A stretch of 64,000 nt of DNA, from assembly GCA_025465465.1 (NCBI GenBank), contig JAODND010000063.1:34382-98381 (forward strand), given 5' to 3'. Of the stretch, positions 25,182 to 34,083 are shown piece by piece. The notes under the pieces are model-generated. The model saw only the letters and a program-made list of their open reading frames with translations, was not told the DNA's origin and searched no databases. The first letter of the stretch is position 1. Each line of letters begins with the position of its first letter. Origin of the DNA: Frankiales bacterium. GTDB lineage: Bacteria > Actinomycetota > Actinomycetes > Mycobacteriales > SCTD01. A program made the translations under genes and the position numbers.

Positions 25182-26441
25182 TCAGTCGCAGCCTTGTGTC
25201 GAGACTTGCCTCGTTGCCTTCGCGCCGGCGCTGGCGTCACCGCTGACTTCCCGGCTGGTCAGCGCATAGCCGACGTCGGGTTGATCGGTGCTCGTGGCGA
25301 ACACGACGCCGTACACCGTCCCGCTTCTGCTGAGCAACGGACCGCCTGAATTGCCGGGACGCACTCGCGCGCGCAGCGTGTAGACGTCACGCGTCACCTG
25401 ACGGTCGGAGTAGATGTTGGGGCCGGTGACCTCCTGGTCACCGGCGATGCGTGCGGGCACCGCGGTCAGCGGACCGTTCTCCGGATACCCAGCCACGACA
25501 GCGCTCGTGCCGGTCTGCTGTGGCCCCTCGAAAGAGAGGGCCGGGCGCGTCAGCCCTGGTACGTCGAGAACGGCCACATCACGATTCGGGTCGTAGAGCA
25601 CGACGTGTGCCGTCAGGACGCGGGCACCGGGACCGGGAAGCGCCACCTGCAGGTCGCGGACACCGGCGACGACATGGGCGTTGGTCATCACGTGCTCAGG
25701 TGCGAACACGAAGCCGGAGCCCTCTTGTGATCTGTTGCATGAGGGTGCAACCCCGCTGATCTTGAGAACCTCTGGCCCGGCTGCCTTCAGCGCGGGCGGT
25801 ACGTCGCCGGCGTCCGGCGGGGCGACCGCCGAGGGCGGGACCGGCAGGCCCGCGAACGGGTTGACCAACGCCGGCAAGCCGTGCGTTTGCAGCAGGCGGT
25901 TCAAGTCGGCGGAAAGCCGGCTGAACGATGACGGCAACGCCCTGTCGACGGCACGGAGGATCGCGCTGTGGCGGATCTGCTTGACGACGGTCGGAAACGG
26001 TGTCACTGCTAGCAAGGACCCGACCAGCCAGGTCACGAACAGCAGACCGAGCACGCCGAGCCCCGCGCCGCCAACGCCGTCCACGAAGCCGATCGGAGTT
26101 GATCGCACAACCGACCGGACTCGATATCCCACGAGTGCAGCGAGGCTCTCCATCGCCAGCGCCACCACGACGACCGTGACCATCGCGACGAGACGTTGCC
26201 CGACCGCGTCGGGGCCACCCTGCTTCTCGATCACCGCCCGGGCGAGGCGAGGCGCGACAGAGCTGCCGATGACGACACCGGCGATGAAGCCCGCGAAGGA
26301 GAACGCCGCGACGACGAGACCGCGACGGTATCCGGCATACGCATAAGCGATGGCGAGCAGCACGATCACGACGTCGAGGAGGTCGCCCTGTGGCGGATGG
26401 GCGATTGGCGCCGGTGCGGCAAGGAACTGGCTGGCTGTCAC
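25182..26441 (-). CDS. marP: MarP-type membrane serine protease
   Basis: Membrane-bound periplasmic trypsin-like protease of about 419 residues. Four N-terminal transmembrane helices form a CvpA (colicin V production) domain (residues 1-165); the protease domain follows with His in TNAHVVAG, Asp in NRDVAVLDV and Ser in RPGNSGGPL. In Mycobacterium tuberculosis MarP is needed for acid resistance through cleavage of RipA. A Cys pair (SCNRSQ and the C-terminal CD) may be the regulatory disulfide. GTG 26441 has GAGGGGG six bases upstream; GTG 26471 is an alternative. Confidence 0.88.
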   Translation of the reverse strand: MTASQFLAAPAPIAHPPQGDLLDVVIVLLAIAYAYAGYRRGLVVAAFSFAGFIAGVVIGSSVAPRLARAVIEKQGGPDAVGQRLVAMVTVVVVALAMESLAALVGYRVRSVVRSTPIGFVDGVGGAGLGVLGLLFVTWLVGSLLAVTPFPTVVKQIRHSAILRAVDRALPSSFSRLSADLNRLLQTHGLPALVNPFAGLPVPPSAVAPPDAGDVPPALKAAGPEVLKISGVAPSCNRSQEGSGFVFAPEHVMTNAHVVAGVRDLQVALPGPGARVLTAHVVLYDPNRDVAVLDVPGLTRPALSFEGPQQTGTSAVVAGYPENGPLTAVPARIAGDQEVTGPNIYSDRQVTRDVYTLRARVRPGNSGGPLLSRSGTVYGVVFATSTDQPDVGYALTSREVSGDASAGAKATRQVSTQGCD

Positions 26442-26657
26442 GTGCCGCCCCCTCAGGGTCGGGTGTTGCACGGGCCTCCAGCTCGAGGACCGGGCCCAAA
26501 CCTACCCAAACCAGCCGAACGTCGCTGTACCGATCAGTTCAGTGTCAGGCAACCCCTCCCGCGAACGGCGCTGCGTGATTTCCAGCTCCGTTGGCCACAT
26601 GGGCCATGCACTGGCTCGACCGGTTGCTCAGCCACCGCCTCATCCTGGAAGGTGGCC

Positions 26658-27119
26658 TTAGGTGACGTAGCTGCCCAGTGCGTCCAGCAGGCCGCGAGTG
26701 CCTTTCTCACGGTTCGGCCCGTCGGCCCAGAACTGGTCGAAGAAGACGCCGTGCTCGACGTGCGTGAACCGTGTGCCCTTGTCGATCGGCTCGAACTCCA
26801 GCGACGCAACAGACGTCGACATGTGCACCCCGTCGAGCCACATGTCGTAGGTCGTGACGATTCGGTTGTGCTGGACGATATCGGTGTAGGTGGCGACGTA
26901 CCGCGAGACCGGTCCGTCGTGGAACTTCCCCTCGGCGACGTCGCGTCCGCCGACGCGGAAGTCGAAGGCCCACTCGCCGGGCTCAATGGCGTCGCCGGCG
27001 CCCCACCAGGCCAGCTTCTGGTCCTCGTCGGCGAACGCGTCCCAGATGCGTTTGACGGCAGCGGGGTAGTCGCGGGTCAGGGTGAATCCGGCGCGAGCGA
27101 GCCGGCGTTCGAGGGTCAT
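26658..27119 (-). CDS. SRPBCC (AHSA1-like) domain protein
   Basis: Single-domain START/Bet v 1-like protein of 153 residues, with the AHSA1-type opening TLTRDYPAAVKRIWDAFADE, then LAWWGAGDA and a strand rich in Phe/Trp (HVEHGVFFDQFW). Such proteins bind hydrophobic ligands; no activity is known. Last gene of an operon ArsR - dihydrofolate-reductase-like - SRPBCC, with four-base overlaps at both junctions. ArsR/AHSA1 pairs are very common in bacteria. Confidence 0.9.
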   Translation of the reverse strand: MTLERRLARAGFTLTRDYPAAVKRIWDAFADEDQKLAWWGAGDAIEPGEWAFDFRVGGRDVAEGKFHDGPVSRYVATYTDIVQHNRIVTTYDMWLDGVHMSTSVASLEFEPIDKGTRFTHVEHGVFFDQFWADGPNREKGTRGLLDALGSYVT

Positions 27120-27772
27120 GCGGTCGCCTGTCGCGTGAAGGTGATGTGGATCGTGCCGCTCTCGGCGACCTCGGTCCTCACCGCGTGGGTGAGCTCGAGG
27201 CCGCGCAGGTCCTCCCAGAGTCGCGTGCCCCGGTCGAGCACCACCGGCGCGATCGTGACGTGCAGGTCGTCGACCAGGCCGGCGCGCAGGAAGGCGCGCG
27301 AGGTGCTGATGCCACCGCCGACGCGCACGTCGAGGCCGCCGGCAGCCTCGGTCGCCTCAGCGAGCACGTCCTCGATCGCGGTGCTGCGGAAGTGGAACGT
27401 CGTGCCGCCCTGCATCGGGATCGGCGGACGCGGCGCGGTGTGGGTCAGGACGTAGACAGGGGTGCCGAACGGTGGTTGGTCACCCCACCAGCCCTTCCAC
27501 TCGGGGTCGTCGGGGAACGTGTGCAGGCCGAACATGGCGGCGCCCATGATCTCGGCTCCGACGCCGACGAAGTGCGCGGCGGCGTAGGAGTCGTCGACGC
27601 CGGTCGTGCCGCTCGTGGGGTCGCCCAGGACCTGTTCGCGAAACGTGCGCGTCGCTGCGTAGGCGGTCGTGAGGGCACCCCAGTCCTCACCCATCGGGTT
27701 CTCGGAGGAGTCGTCGCTCTTGGATGTGTAGCCATCCAGCGAGCTGAAGAGGTCGATGCGCACGCGGGTCAT
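27116..27772 (-). CDS. Dihydrofolate reductase family protein (RibD C-terminal-like)
   Basis: NADPH-binding-fold protein of 218 residues. It begins TRVRIDLFSSLDGYTSKSDD, has GVGAEIMGAAMFGL, TPVYVLTH, and ends with DVRVGGGISTSRAFLRAGLVD and the beta strand HVTIAPVVLDRGTRLW. These are the hallmarks of the RibD C-terminal/DHFR-like family (YyaP group), whose substrates are mostly unknown. Start ATG 27772 overlaps the ArsR stop (ATGA); it overlaps the SRPBCC gene the same way. Confidence 0.9.
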   Translation of the reverse strand: MTRVRIDLFSSLDGYTSKSDDSSENPMGEDWGALTTAYAATRTFREQVLGDPTSGTTGVDDSYAAAHFVGVGAEIMGAAMFGLHTFPDDPEWKGWWGDQPPFGTPVYVLTHTAPRPPIPMQGGTTFHFRSTAIEDVLAEATEAAGGLDVRVGGGISTSRAFLRAGLVDDLHVTIAPVVLDRGTRLWEDLRGLELTHAVRTEVAESGTIHITFTRQATA

Positions 27773-28113
27773 GTCAGGGTCTCTTTCTGGCTGGTGCGGG
27801 TGAGGTGGATGCCGAGCCGGTCGGCGTGGCGCTCGGCGGGAGTGCGCTGCTCGCCGAGCCACAGGTGCAGGACGTCCAGGGCACCGGCTCGCAGGCTCAC
27901 GGTGCGGACGCGTCCGTGCTTCTCAGACGTGACCACCCCCGCGGCCTCGAGGACGCGCAGGTGCTGCATGAGCGACGGCAACGCCATCGAGAACGGTGCC
28001 GCGAGCTCGGACACGACGGCGGGGGACTGCGCCAAACGTTCCACGACGGCCCGGCGCGTCGGATCCGCGAGAGCTCGGAGCACGGCGTCGAGCTCGTCGT
28101 AATACCTAGGCAC
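27769..28113 (-). CDS. ArsR family transcriptional regulator
   Basis: Winged-helix repressor of 114 residues: LRALADPTRRAVVERLAQSP opening, recognition helix around MALPSLMQHLRVLEAAG, wing VTSEKHGRVRTVSL. No Cys is present, so metals are unlikely effectors; this is the SdpR/AHSA1-linked branch. It starts at GTG 28113 without a ribosome site; the start codon lies inside a palindrome and seven bases after a GATACT box, so the message is probably leaderless and autorepressed. Confidence 0.92.
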   Translation of the reverse strand: MPRYYDELDAVLRALADPTRRAVVERLAQSPAVVSELAAPFSMALPSLMQHLRVLEAAGVVTSEKHGRVRTVSLRAGALDVLHLWLGEQRTPAERHADRLGIHLTRTSQKETLT

Positions 28114-28126
28114 TTGCCTAAGTATC
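28103..28126 (-). promoter_or_regulatory. ArsR operator overlapping start codon and -10 box
   Basis: Inverted repeat TAC-c-TAGGCA-ct-TGCCTA-a-GTA at 28103-28124, perfect except the c/a pair. On the minus strand a GATACT -10-like box (complement of 28121-28126) ends seven bases before the GTG start at 28113, so repressor bound here would cover the start point, start codon and -10 box of the arsR operon. Confidence 0.65.
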
Positions 28127-28203
28127 GAGGGATGGCGGGGATTTCGTCAACTGCGCCGTGGCTCTGACCTGGCTGCTCTACCGCGACTCTCCACGCGTTG
28201 GGA

Positions 28204-28761
28204 TCAGATGAGGGCGCGGGCGCGGTCAAAGCACTGGCGCATGGTTCGGGTGAGCTTGCGGTTTGCCGGACCTGCGACCCAGCGGCCGAACGCCACCCGG
28301 AAGACGGCGATGCCGACTTCGGCGGTCAGGCTCGCGTCCGGCTCCTTGACCCCTCGCACACGAAGCCCCTCGGCCATCGCCGCAGCGAGCGCCGCCAGCT
28401 TGATGAGTTCGCGCTCCTGCAGCTCGGCATTGGCCATGATGATCTCGTTGCGCATACGCGACCAGTCGTGGTTCTGCCCGATCATCGTCGATGCCGCCTC
28501 GAGCGCGGCCCAGACGGCCTCGTACGGCGTAGCCGTCTCAGGCGCCTCCTCGAGGGCTGTGACGACGGCTTTCTGCAGATCGACGCTTCCCGAGAAGAGC
28601 ACTTCGCGCTTGTCGGCGAAATAGCGGAAGAACGTCCTGGGCGTGACGCCAGCCCGCTCGGCGATGTCCGTGACCGTGGCCTGGTCGAAACCCTTCTCGA
28701 CATACAAGTCGACGGCTGCCGCCCTCAGCCGGCCTACCGCATCTGGCTCCCACCGCCCCAT
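28204..28761 (-). CDS. TetR family transcriptional regulator
   Basis: Repressor of 185 residues with TetR helix-turn-helix TVTDIAERAGVTPRTFFRYF (residues ~29-48) and a C-terminal half of the TetR_C MftR-like type (MRQCFDRARALI end). ATG 28761 follows a TAGACT box by seven bases, so a leaderless message is likely. It is divergent from an epimerase-like gene; two identical palindromes lie between, the probable binding sites. Confidence 0.92.
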   Translation of the reverse strand: MGRWEPDAVGRLRAAAVDLYVEKGFDQATVTDIAERAGVTPRTFFRYFADKREVLFSGSVDLQKAVVTALEEAPETATPYEAVWAALEAASTMIGQNHDWSRMRNEIIMANAELQERELIKLAALAAAMAEGLRVRGVKEPDASLTAEVGIAVFRVAFGRWVAGPANRKLTRTMRQCFDRARALI

Positions 28762-28768
28762 GCTCGCG

Positions 28769-28826
28769 AGTCTAGATGATGTCACTGACTGACATAGCGG
28801 TGTACAGTCATGTCAGCAAGTGACAT
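28769..28826. promoter_or_regulatory. Divergent TetR promoter with two identical operators
   Basis: Two copies of ATGTCA-N5-TGACAT, at 28779-28795 and 28810-28826, with centres 31 bp apart, about three helical turns. Between them TACAGT (28803-28808) is a -10 for the plus-strand epimerase gene; TAGACT (complement of 28769-28774) is the -10 of the tetR gene. Both promoters would be covered by bound repressor. Confidence 0.72.
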
Positions 28827-28846
28827 CAGCACCGAGAGGAGTACTC

Positions 28847-29734
28847 ATGCGCATCTTCGTCACCGGAGCATCGGGTTGGATCGGCTCGCACGTCGTTCCC
28901 GAGCTGCTCGACGCCGGGCATCAGGTTCTCGGCCTGGCCCGCTCCGCCGAGTCGGCCGCGACGGTCGAGCTGCTCGGTGCCGAGGTGCACCACGGCAGCC
29001 TCGACGAGCTCGACAGCCTGCGCGAAGGCGCGGCTTCCTGTGAGGGCGTTGTGCATCTCGGCTACAACCACGACTTCACGGCGATGGGCGAGGCGGCCAA
29101 GACCGACCTCGCGGCACTGAACGTGTTCGGCGACGTGCTCGCCGGCACAGACGGTCCGCTCGTCTTCGCCGCCGGCGTCCTCGGTCTCGGCAGCGGGCAG
29201 GTGGCGACAGAGCTGGACTCGCCCGATGTCGCTCAGCACCCCCGCATCGCAGGGGTGCAGCACGCCTTGGGATTCAAGGACAAGGGCGTGCGGTCCGTCA
29301 GCGTCAGGTTTGCGCCGACCGTCCACGGCACGGGCGACCACGGGTTCATCGCCACGCTGGTCGGCATTGCTCGGGCCCAGGGCGTGAGTGCATACATCGG
29401 TGAGGGCAACAGCGCATGGCCCGCGGTCCACGTGCTGGATGCGGCAGCGCTGGTGCGTCTTGCCCTTGAAAGAGCCGAGGCGGGTACGTCAGTACATGCG
29501 GTCGCCGAGCAGGGCGTTGCGACCAAGGCCATCGCGGAGGCAATCGGTGCAGGCCTCGCGCTGCCCGTGATGTCCGTCCCTGTCGACGGCGCGATGGAGC
29601 ACTTCGGCTGGATGGGCCGCTTCTTCGGGATGGACGCCCAAGCGTCCAACGCGATCACGCGGGAGACGCTCGGCTGGGATCCAACCCACGCAACGCTGCT
29701 CGAGGACCTCACATCGGGCTCGTACTTCGTCTAA
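28847..29734 (+). CDS. NAD-dependent epimerase/SDR family protein
   Basis: Extended short-chain dehydrogenase-like protein of 295 residues. Start MRIFVTGASGWIGSHVVPEL carries the GxxGxxG nucleotide motif; ATG 28847 follows GAGGAG. The family's YxxxK catalytic pair is not obvious: the region reads HPRIAGVQHALGFKD, so it may be an atypical member, such as the NmrA/epimerase-like reductases often paired with TetR genes. Expected to be induced when the TetR ligand is present. Confidence 0.87.
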   Translation: MRIFVTGASGWIGSHVVPELLDAGHQVLGLARSAESAATVELLGAEVHHGSLDELDSLREGAASCEGVVHLGYNHDFTAMGEAAKTDLAALNVFGDVLAGTDGPLVFAAGVLGLGSGQVATELDSPDVAQHPRIAGVQHALGFKDKGVRSVSVRFAPTVHGTGDHGFIATLVGIARAQGVSAYIGEGNSAWPAVHVLDAAALVRLALERAEAGTSVHAVAEQGVATKAIAEAIGAGLALPVMSVPVDGAMEHFGWMGRFFGMDAQASNAITRETLGWDPTHATLLEDLTSGSYFV

Positions 29735-29883
29735 CGCGGCTCATCCATGCCGTCTTTCGGCGCGACACCGTGCTGCATGACGCGGTGCAGCGGGGCCCGT
29801 TGCGTTTCGTGATGCTCTCGCCTGGCAACGTAGGTCGAGAGCAGAGCAAGCCATCGGCATGCTCGGATGAGGACGGACACGAC

Positions 29884-31482
29884 ATGGCGGTCAGCGCTCC
29901 TGCCCTCAGCGCTCAACCCGACGAGCAGCCTGACAGCTTTACGCACCGGCAGATCCTGGTGATCATGTCCGGGTTGATGCTGGGCATGTTCCTGGCTTCG
30001 CTCGACCAGACCATCGTGTCGACGGCGCTGCCAACCATCGTGGGCGACTTCCATCGCAACGACTTGCTGTCGTGGGTGATCACGTCGTACCTCCTGGCGA
30101 GCACCGCATCGACGCCGCTGTGGGGGAAGGCGGGGGACCTCTACGGCCGCAAGCGCGTCTTCCAGCTGTCGATCGTGGTGTTCCTGCTGGGAAGCGTGTT
30201 GTGCGGCGCGGCGCAGAACATGTACGAGCTGATCGCGTTCCGCGGTGTGCAGGGCATCGGCGGCGGTGGCCTCATCTCGTTGGTCTTCGCGATCATCGGC
30301 GACGTGATCCCGCCGCGGTCGCGCGGGCGCTACCAGGGCTACTTCGGTGCGGTCTTCGGCATGTCCAGTGTCGTCGGCCCGCTGGCAGGGGGCTTCTTCG
30401 TCGACAACCTGAGCTGGCGCTACATCTTCTACATCAACCTGCCGCTCGGGATCGTCGCGCTGGTCGTCACGAACCGCGTGCTGCAGCTGCCGAAGCGGAC
30501 CCGCGAGGTCAGCATCGACTGGGCAGGAGCGGCGTTGGTCGTCGGTGCGGTGTCTTCGGTGCTGCTCGCCACACAGTCCGGCGGCAGGGACTACCCCTGG
30601 GGCTCCTGGCAGATCGTCGGGCTCTTTGTGCTCGGCGCACTGCTCGTCGTCGGCTTCGCGCTCAGGGAGCGGGTGGCCAGGGAACCCATCCTGCCGATGG
30701 AGCTGTTTCGGTCGCGGACCTTCAGCGTCAGCAACGTCATCGCCTTCGTGAGCGGCGTCGCCATGTTCGGGGCGCTCGCCTTCCTGCCGCAGTACCTCCA
30801 GCTCGTACACGGCGTGTCGGCCACCGAGTCGGGACTTCTCCTGCTGCCGCTCCTGGTCGGGCTGCTGGTCATGAGCATCGGCTCCGGGCGGTACATCTCC
30901 GCGACGGGCAGGTATCGCTGGTTCCCCCTGGCCGGCACGACGATCGTCACGATCGGACTGAGTCTGCTGACACAGCTGGGCGCCCACACCTCGCTCACGG
31001 TGGTCGGCCTCTACATCCTCGTCTTCGGCGCCGGCCTGGGGCTGTTCCTGCAGGTGCTGACCCTCATCGTCCAGAACTCAGCCCCGATGAAGCAGATGGG
31101 CGTCGCCACCTCGTCCGTGACGTTCTTCAGGTCGATGGGCGGGACCATCGGTGCCGCGGCCCTCGGGGCGGTCCTCACCTCGCGGCTCGCCACCGAGCTC
31201 ACGCACTTGCTCCCCGCCGCCGCGTTGAAGCAGAGCGGAGGCAAGACCGTCGACATCATCTCGAGCCCCCAGGCGCTCAACGGGCTGAAGACGACAATGC
31301 CTGCTGTGCACGAGGCCATCATCCAGGCCTACTCACACGCGCTCGACCGCATCTTCCTGGTCGCGATCCCGGTCGGAGTGCTCGCGATGATTGCCTCACT
31401 GTTCATCCCGCAGAGCAAGCTGCGCAGCGGCAACTCCGAGGCCCCACCCGAGGTCGCCGCGGCGATGGCAGGCGGTCACTGA
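29884..31482 (+). CDS. MFS multidrug exporter, DHA2 (EmrB/QacA) family
   Basis: Drug:proton antiporter of 532 residues with fourteen predicted membrane helices. Signature sequences are LGMFLASLDQTIVSTALPTI (helix 1, motif D1), LWGKAGDLYGRKRVF (motif A), IAFRGVQGIGGGGLISL (motif B) and GSSVVGPLAGGFFVD-type motif C (here MSSVVGPLAGG). A long loop before the last helix is typical of DHA2. Start ATG 29884. It is coupled by a one-base overlap (TGATG) to a kinase-like gene, an unusual partner. Confidence 0.93.
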   Translation: MAVSAPALSAQPDEQPDSFTHRQILVIMSGLMLGMFLASLDQTIVSTALPTIVGDFHRNDLLSWVITSYLLASTASTPLWGKAGDLYGRKRVFQLSIVVFLLGSVLCGAAQNMYELIAFRGVQGIGGGGLISLVFAIIGDVIPPRSRGRYQGYFGAVFGMSSVVGPLAGGFFVDNLSWRYIFYINLPLGIVALVVTNRVLQLPKRTREVSIDWAGAALVVGAVSSVLLATQSGGRDYPWGSWQIVGLFVLGALLVVGFALRERVAREPILPMELFRSRTFSVSNVIAFVSGVAMFGALAFLPQYLQLVHGVSATESGLLLLPLLVGLLVMSIGSGRYISATGRYRWFPLAGTTIVTIGLSLLTQLGAHTSLTVVGLYILVFGAGLGLFLQVLTLIVQNSAPMKQMGVATSSVTFFRSMGGTIGAAALGAVLTSRLATELTHLLPAAALKQSGGKTVDIISSPQALNGLKTTMPAVHEAIIQAYSHALDRIFLVAIPVGVLAMIASLFIPQSKLRSGNSEAPPEVAAAMAGGH

Positions 31483-32117
31483 TGCCCGGCATCACCATCT
31501 CCGCCGCCTACGGACTTGCCGGCGCCGCTGTCGCCACGAAGGTCGCCGACGACCTGGCCATGCCCCTGTTGGACCGGGCGATCAGCGCCCAAGTCGCCAG
31601 CGCGCTGCACGTGACCGTCGAGGAAGCCGAAGCGGGCTGCCCGCAACGGTCGTTCACCGAGCGATTCTTCGCCGTCCTGTCGCCGCTGGCATCCGGAGTC
31701 CTCGGGGCAGGTACTGACGCAGCCCCGCAGGAGCCCGCGCCCGATCCAGCCGACGACTTCCGCCAACAGTCGGAGCAGATCATCCGGCAGGCCGCGCTCA
31801 AGGGCGCCGTGATCCTCGGACGCGGCGGCTCCGCGGCTCTCCGCGACGAGCCGGATGTCCTGCGCGTACGACTGTTCGGCCCGGTCGAGGCACGGCTGAA
31901 GCAGGCGATGTCTACCCTTGGCATCGACGAGGCGACGGCTCGCCAGCAGATGCACGAAGTGGACACCGCTCGCGAGCACTACGTCCGGCGGCTCTACAAG
32001 GTCGACGCCAACGACCCCGCGCTGTTCCAGCTGCAGCTGGACAGCACCGCCCTCCCGCTCGACAGCTGCGCCGACCTGATCGTGCGGGGTTACCGGGCAC
32101 TGCTCGGCCAGGTGTAG
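31482..32117 (+). CDS. Cytidylate kinase-like family protein
   Basis: Protein of 211 residues resembling the cytidylate-kinase-like family (P-loop NTPase relatives): ITISAAYGLAGAAVATKVAD at the N-terminus, LAMPLLDRAIS, AVILGRGGSAAL in the middle, and REHYVRRLYKVDANDP near the end. The family's usual opening is ISRQYGSGG; here Arg and Ser are replaced, so activity is doubtful. Coupled to the exporter by TGATG. It may act as a nucleotide-binding regulatory partner, which is inference. Confidence 0.78.
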   Translation: MPGITISAAYGLAGAAVATKVADDLAMPLLDRAISAQVASALHVTVEEAEAGCPQRSFTERFFAVLSPLASGVLGAGTDAAPQEPAPDPADDFRQQSEQIIRQAALKGAVILGRGGSAALRDEPDVLRVRLFGPVEARLKQAMSTLGIDEATARQQMHEVDTAREHYVRRLYKVDANDPALFQLQLDSTALPLDSCADLIVRGYRALLGQV

Positions 32118-32166
32118 CCCGGTCTCTGCTGCTCAAGCAGGGTCGCGAGCGAACCGGAAGTAGCGG

Positions 32167-32730
32167 TCAGCTGGTGGGCTCGAGGAGCTGCAGGTCCAGC
32201 TCGACCTTCACCACGTCGCCGAGGGCGACCGCGCTGATGCCGGGAGGCATCGCGAGGTCGATGCCGAAGTCCTTGCGGCGGACCTCGGTCGTGGCCTCGA
32301 AGCCGGCATGGCGAGGGCCGCCCGGGAAGGACTCGACCCCGCCAAGCTCGACAGCCAGGGTGACCGGACGTGTGATGTCTCCGATCGTGAGCTCTCCTTC
32401 GACCTGGTACTCGACGCCGGCACCCACGATCCGGGTCGACCGGAACAGCATGGTCGGGCGCTTGGCGACGTCGAAGATGTCGGGTGAGAGCACGTGCGCG
32501 TCACGGTCGGCGTTTGCGGTGTCGAGCGAGGCGACGTCCACGGTGGCAGTGACGGTGGTCGTGTCGAGCGTCTCGCCGATCACGATGTCCGCGTCGAAGC
32601 GCGTGAAGCGTCCGCGCACCTTGGACACCCCGAGGTGGCGGATGGTGAACCCGATCGAGGAGTGGTTCGTGTCGACGGCCCAACGGCCGGGGATCAGGGG
32701 CAGGGAAACAGCTGACGGTGTGGTGGTCAT
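32167..32730 (-). CDS. YceI family protein
   Basis: Lipocalin-like beta-barrel protein of 187 residues that binds polyisoprenoid-type ligands. It begins with GRWAVDTNHSSIGFTIRHLG, the family signature, and continues with RGRFTRFDADIVIGE, MLFRSTRIV, GELTIGDITRPVTLAVE and FGIDLAMPPG. No signal peptide, so cytoplasmic, as in most actinobacterial members. It is divergent from an XRE regulator. Confidence 0.93.
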   Translation of the reverse strand: MTTTPSAVSLPLIPGRWAVDTNHSSIGFTIRHLGVSKVRGRFTRFDADIVIGETLDTTTVTATVDVASLDTANADRDAHVLSPDIFDVAKRPTMLFRSTRIVGAGVEYQVEGELTIGDITRPVTLAVELGGVESFPGGPRHAGFEATTEVRRKDFGIDLAMPPGISAVALGDVVKVELDLQLLEPTS

Positions 32731-32839
32731 GACCTCAGCATCAACGCCCTCATCAGGGCTGAGAAGGCCGAGTTGATCCTGGTACTGGCAGGGCCACGGT
32801 CTTTCGTCGCTGCGGGTGCATGCTGGGAGGGTGACGACG

Positions 32840-33688
32840 ATGGCGGAATACCTACGCGCCCGCCGTCAGCAGCTCCAGCCGGGCGATGTCGGCCTGCCCG
32901 ACAGTGGTCGTCGGCGCACTCCAGGACTGCGGCGCGAAGAGGTGGCGACGCTTGCGGGGATCAGCATCGACTACCTGGTGCGCCTCGAGCAGGGCCGCGA
33001 CACGCGGCCGTCGGCAGGGGTGATCACGGCCCTCGCCGACGCGCTGCGACTGAGTGACGAGCAACGTCGCCAGCTCTACACCCTGGCGATGGTCAGTCAA
33101 AGCGCGGAGCTCTGCCCCGGCCCCCCGCCGCTGGCCCGGACCGTGGCACCGACCATCGCGGTGCTCCTCGAGCGACTGACGACGACGCCGGCCTACGTGA
33201 CCGGCCCGGCCAACGACGTACTGGCCTGGAACCACGCGTGGGAGCTCCTCGTCGGTCCGCTCGGCATGTTCGAGGGATCTCCGAACCTCGCCCGACACGT
33301 CTTCCTGCACCCTGACGCCCGAAGGGTCTACCCGGACTGGGCCAGTGCGGCCGAGGAGCAGGTCAGCCGCCTCCGCGCAGCGTCGGGTCGCTGGAGCGAC
33401 GATGCGGCTTTCGCCGCCCTGCTGGACGAGCTGCGCACCTCCCCGGAGTTCGTCGAGCACTGGGCGGTCCTTGCGACGCCCGAGAAGCGTCGAGGTAGCA
33501 GGCAGATCGCACACCCCGACCTGGGCCGACTGCGGTTCGACTACGAGGTGCTGCTGCTGCCCGACGACATCGACGAGCAGCGGCTCATCACCTGGCTCCC
33601 CGCCGACGAAACCACCGCCGCAGCCCTCGCGCGGACAGCCGAGGCAGCCGGCCCGACGAGTCCCGCCCGGCTCCGCGTCATCGGCTGA
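32840..33688 (+). CDS. XRE family regulator with MmyB-like ligand domain
   Basis: Regulator of 282 residues. Helix-turn-helix within RRTPGLRREEVATLAGISID (residues ~25-45), followed by LVRLEQGRDTRPSAGVITAL; the C-terminal two thirds is the MmyB-like PAS-fold domain (NDVLAWNHAWELLVGPLGMF) that binds fatty-acid-like ligands. ATG 32840 follows GGGAGG at nine bases. Such regulators typically control a neighbouring SDR or redox gene; the divergent YceI gene is the nearest candidate. Confidence 0.92.
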   Translation: MAEYLRARRQQLQPGDVGLPDSGRRRTPGLRREEVATLAGISIDYLVRLEQGRDTRPSAGVITALADALRLSDEQRRQLYTLAMVSQSAELCPGPPPLARTVAPTIAVLLERLTTTPAYVTGPANDVLAWNHAWELLVGPLGMFEGSPNLARHVFLHPDARRVYPDWASAAEEQVSRLRAASGRWSDDAAFAALLDELRTSPEFVEHWAVLATPEKRRGSRQIAHPDLGRLRFDYEVLLLPDDIDEQRLITWLPADETTAAALARTAEAAGPTSPARLRVIG

Positions 33689-33798
33689 AGGGCCCGCAGG
33701 TCCCGCGGGGCCATTCGGGTGACCACAGGTTCCTTTCAGCCCGAACGGGAACGTTTCGGTTCGGCAAGGACGGTCCCTGCCCTAGGCGGGTGATCAGC

Positions 33799-34083
33799 AT
33801 GGGTAGGTTCCAAAGCCTCTTCGGACGGCCCGAGTTCCTGCGGGCCTTCCACGGATGGATGACCCTCGCCTGGGGGGCACTGATTCCCATCACCATCTTC
33901 ACCGGCCTCAAGGGCTCGATCATCTGGATCGCCTTGATGAGCGTGTGGGCCAACTTCGTCGGTCACTTCTCGTCGTGGCAGGCCGCCCGCGTCGAGGTCA
34001 AGCAGGACGAGCAGGTGGACGAAGCGCTGACAACCGCTTCCGACCCCACGTCGCGGCAGCCCCTGACGGCGCAGGGCACCTGA
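33799..34083 (+). CDS. Small two-helix membrane protein
   Basis: Protein of 94 residues: basic start GRFQSLFGRPEFLRAFHGW, two hydrophobic helices (WGALIPITIFTGL and SIIWIALMSVWANFVGHF), then SSWQAARVEVKQDEQVDEA and a polar tail. This resembles a conserved actinobacterial membrane protein of unknown function (similar RPEFLRAFHGWMT openings are familiar). ATG 33799 chosen; GTG 33790 is possible. Confidence 0.72.
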   Translation: MGRFQSLFGRPEFLRAFHGWMTLAWGALIPITIFTGLKGSIIWIALMSVWANFVGHFSSWQAARVEVKQDEQVDEALTTASDPTSRQPLTAQGT

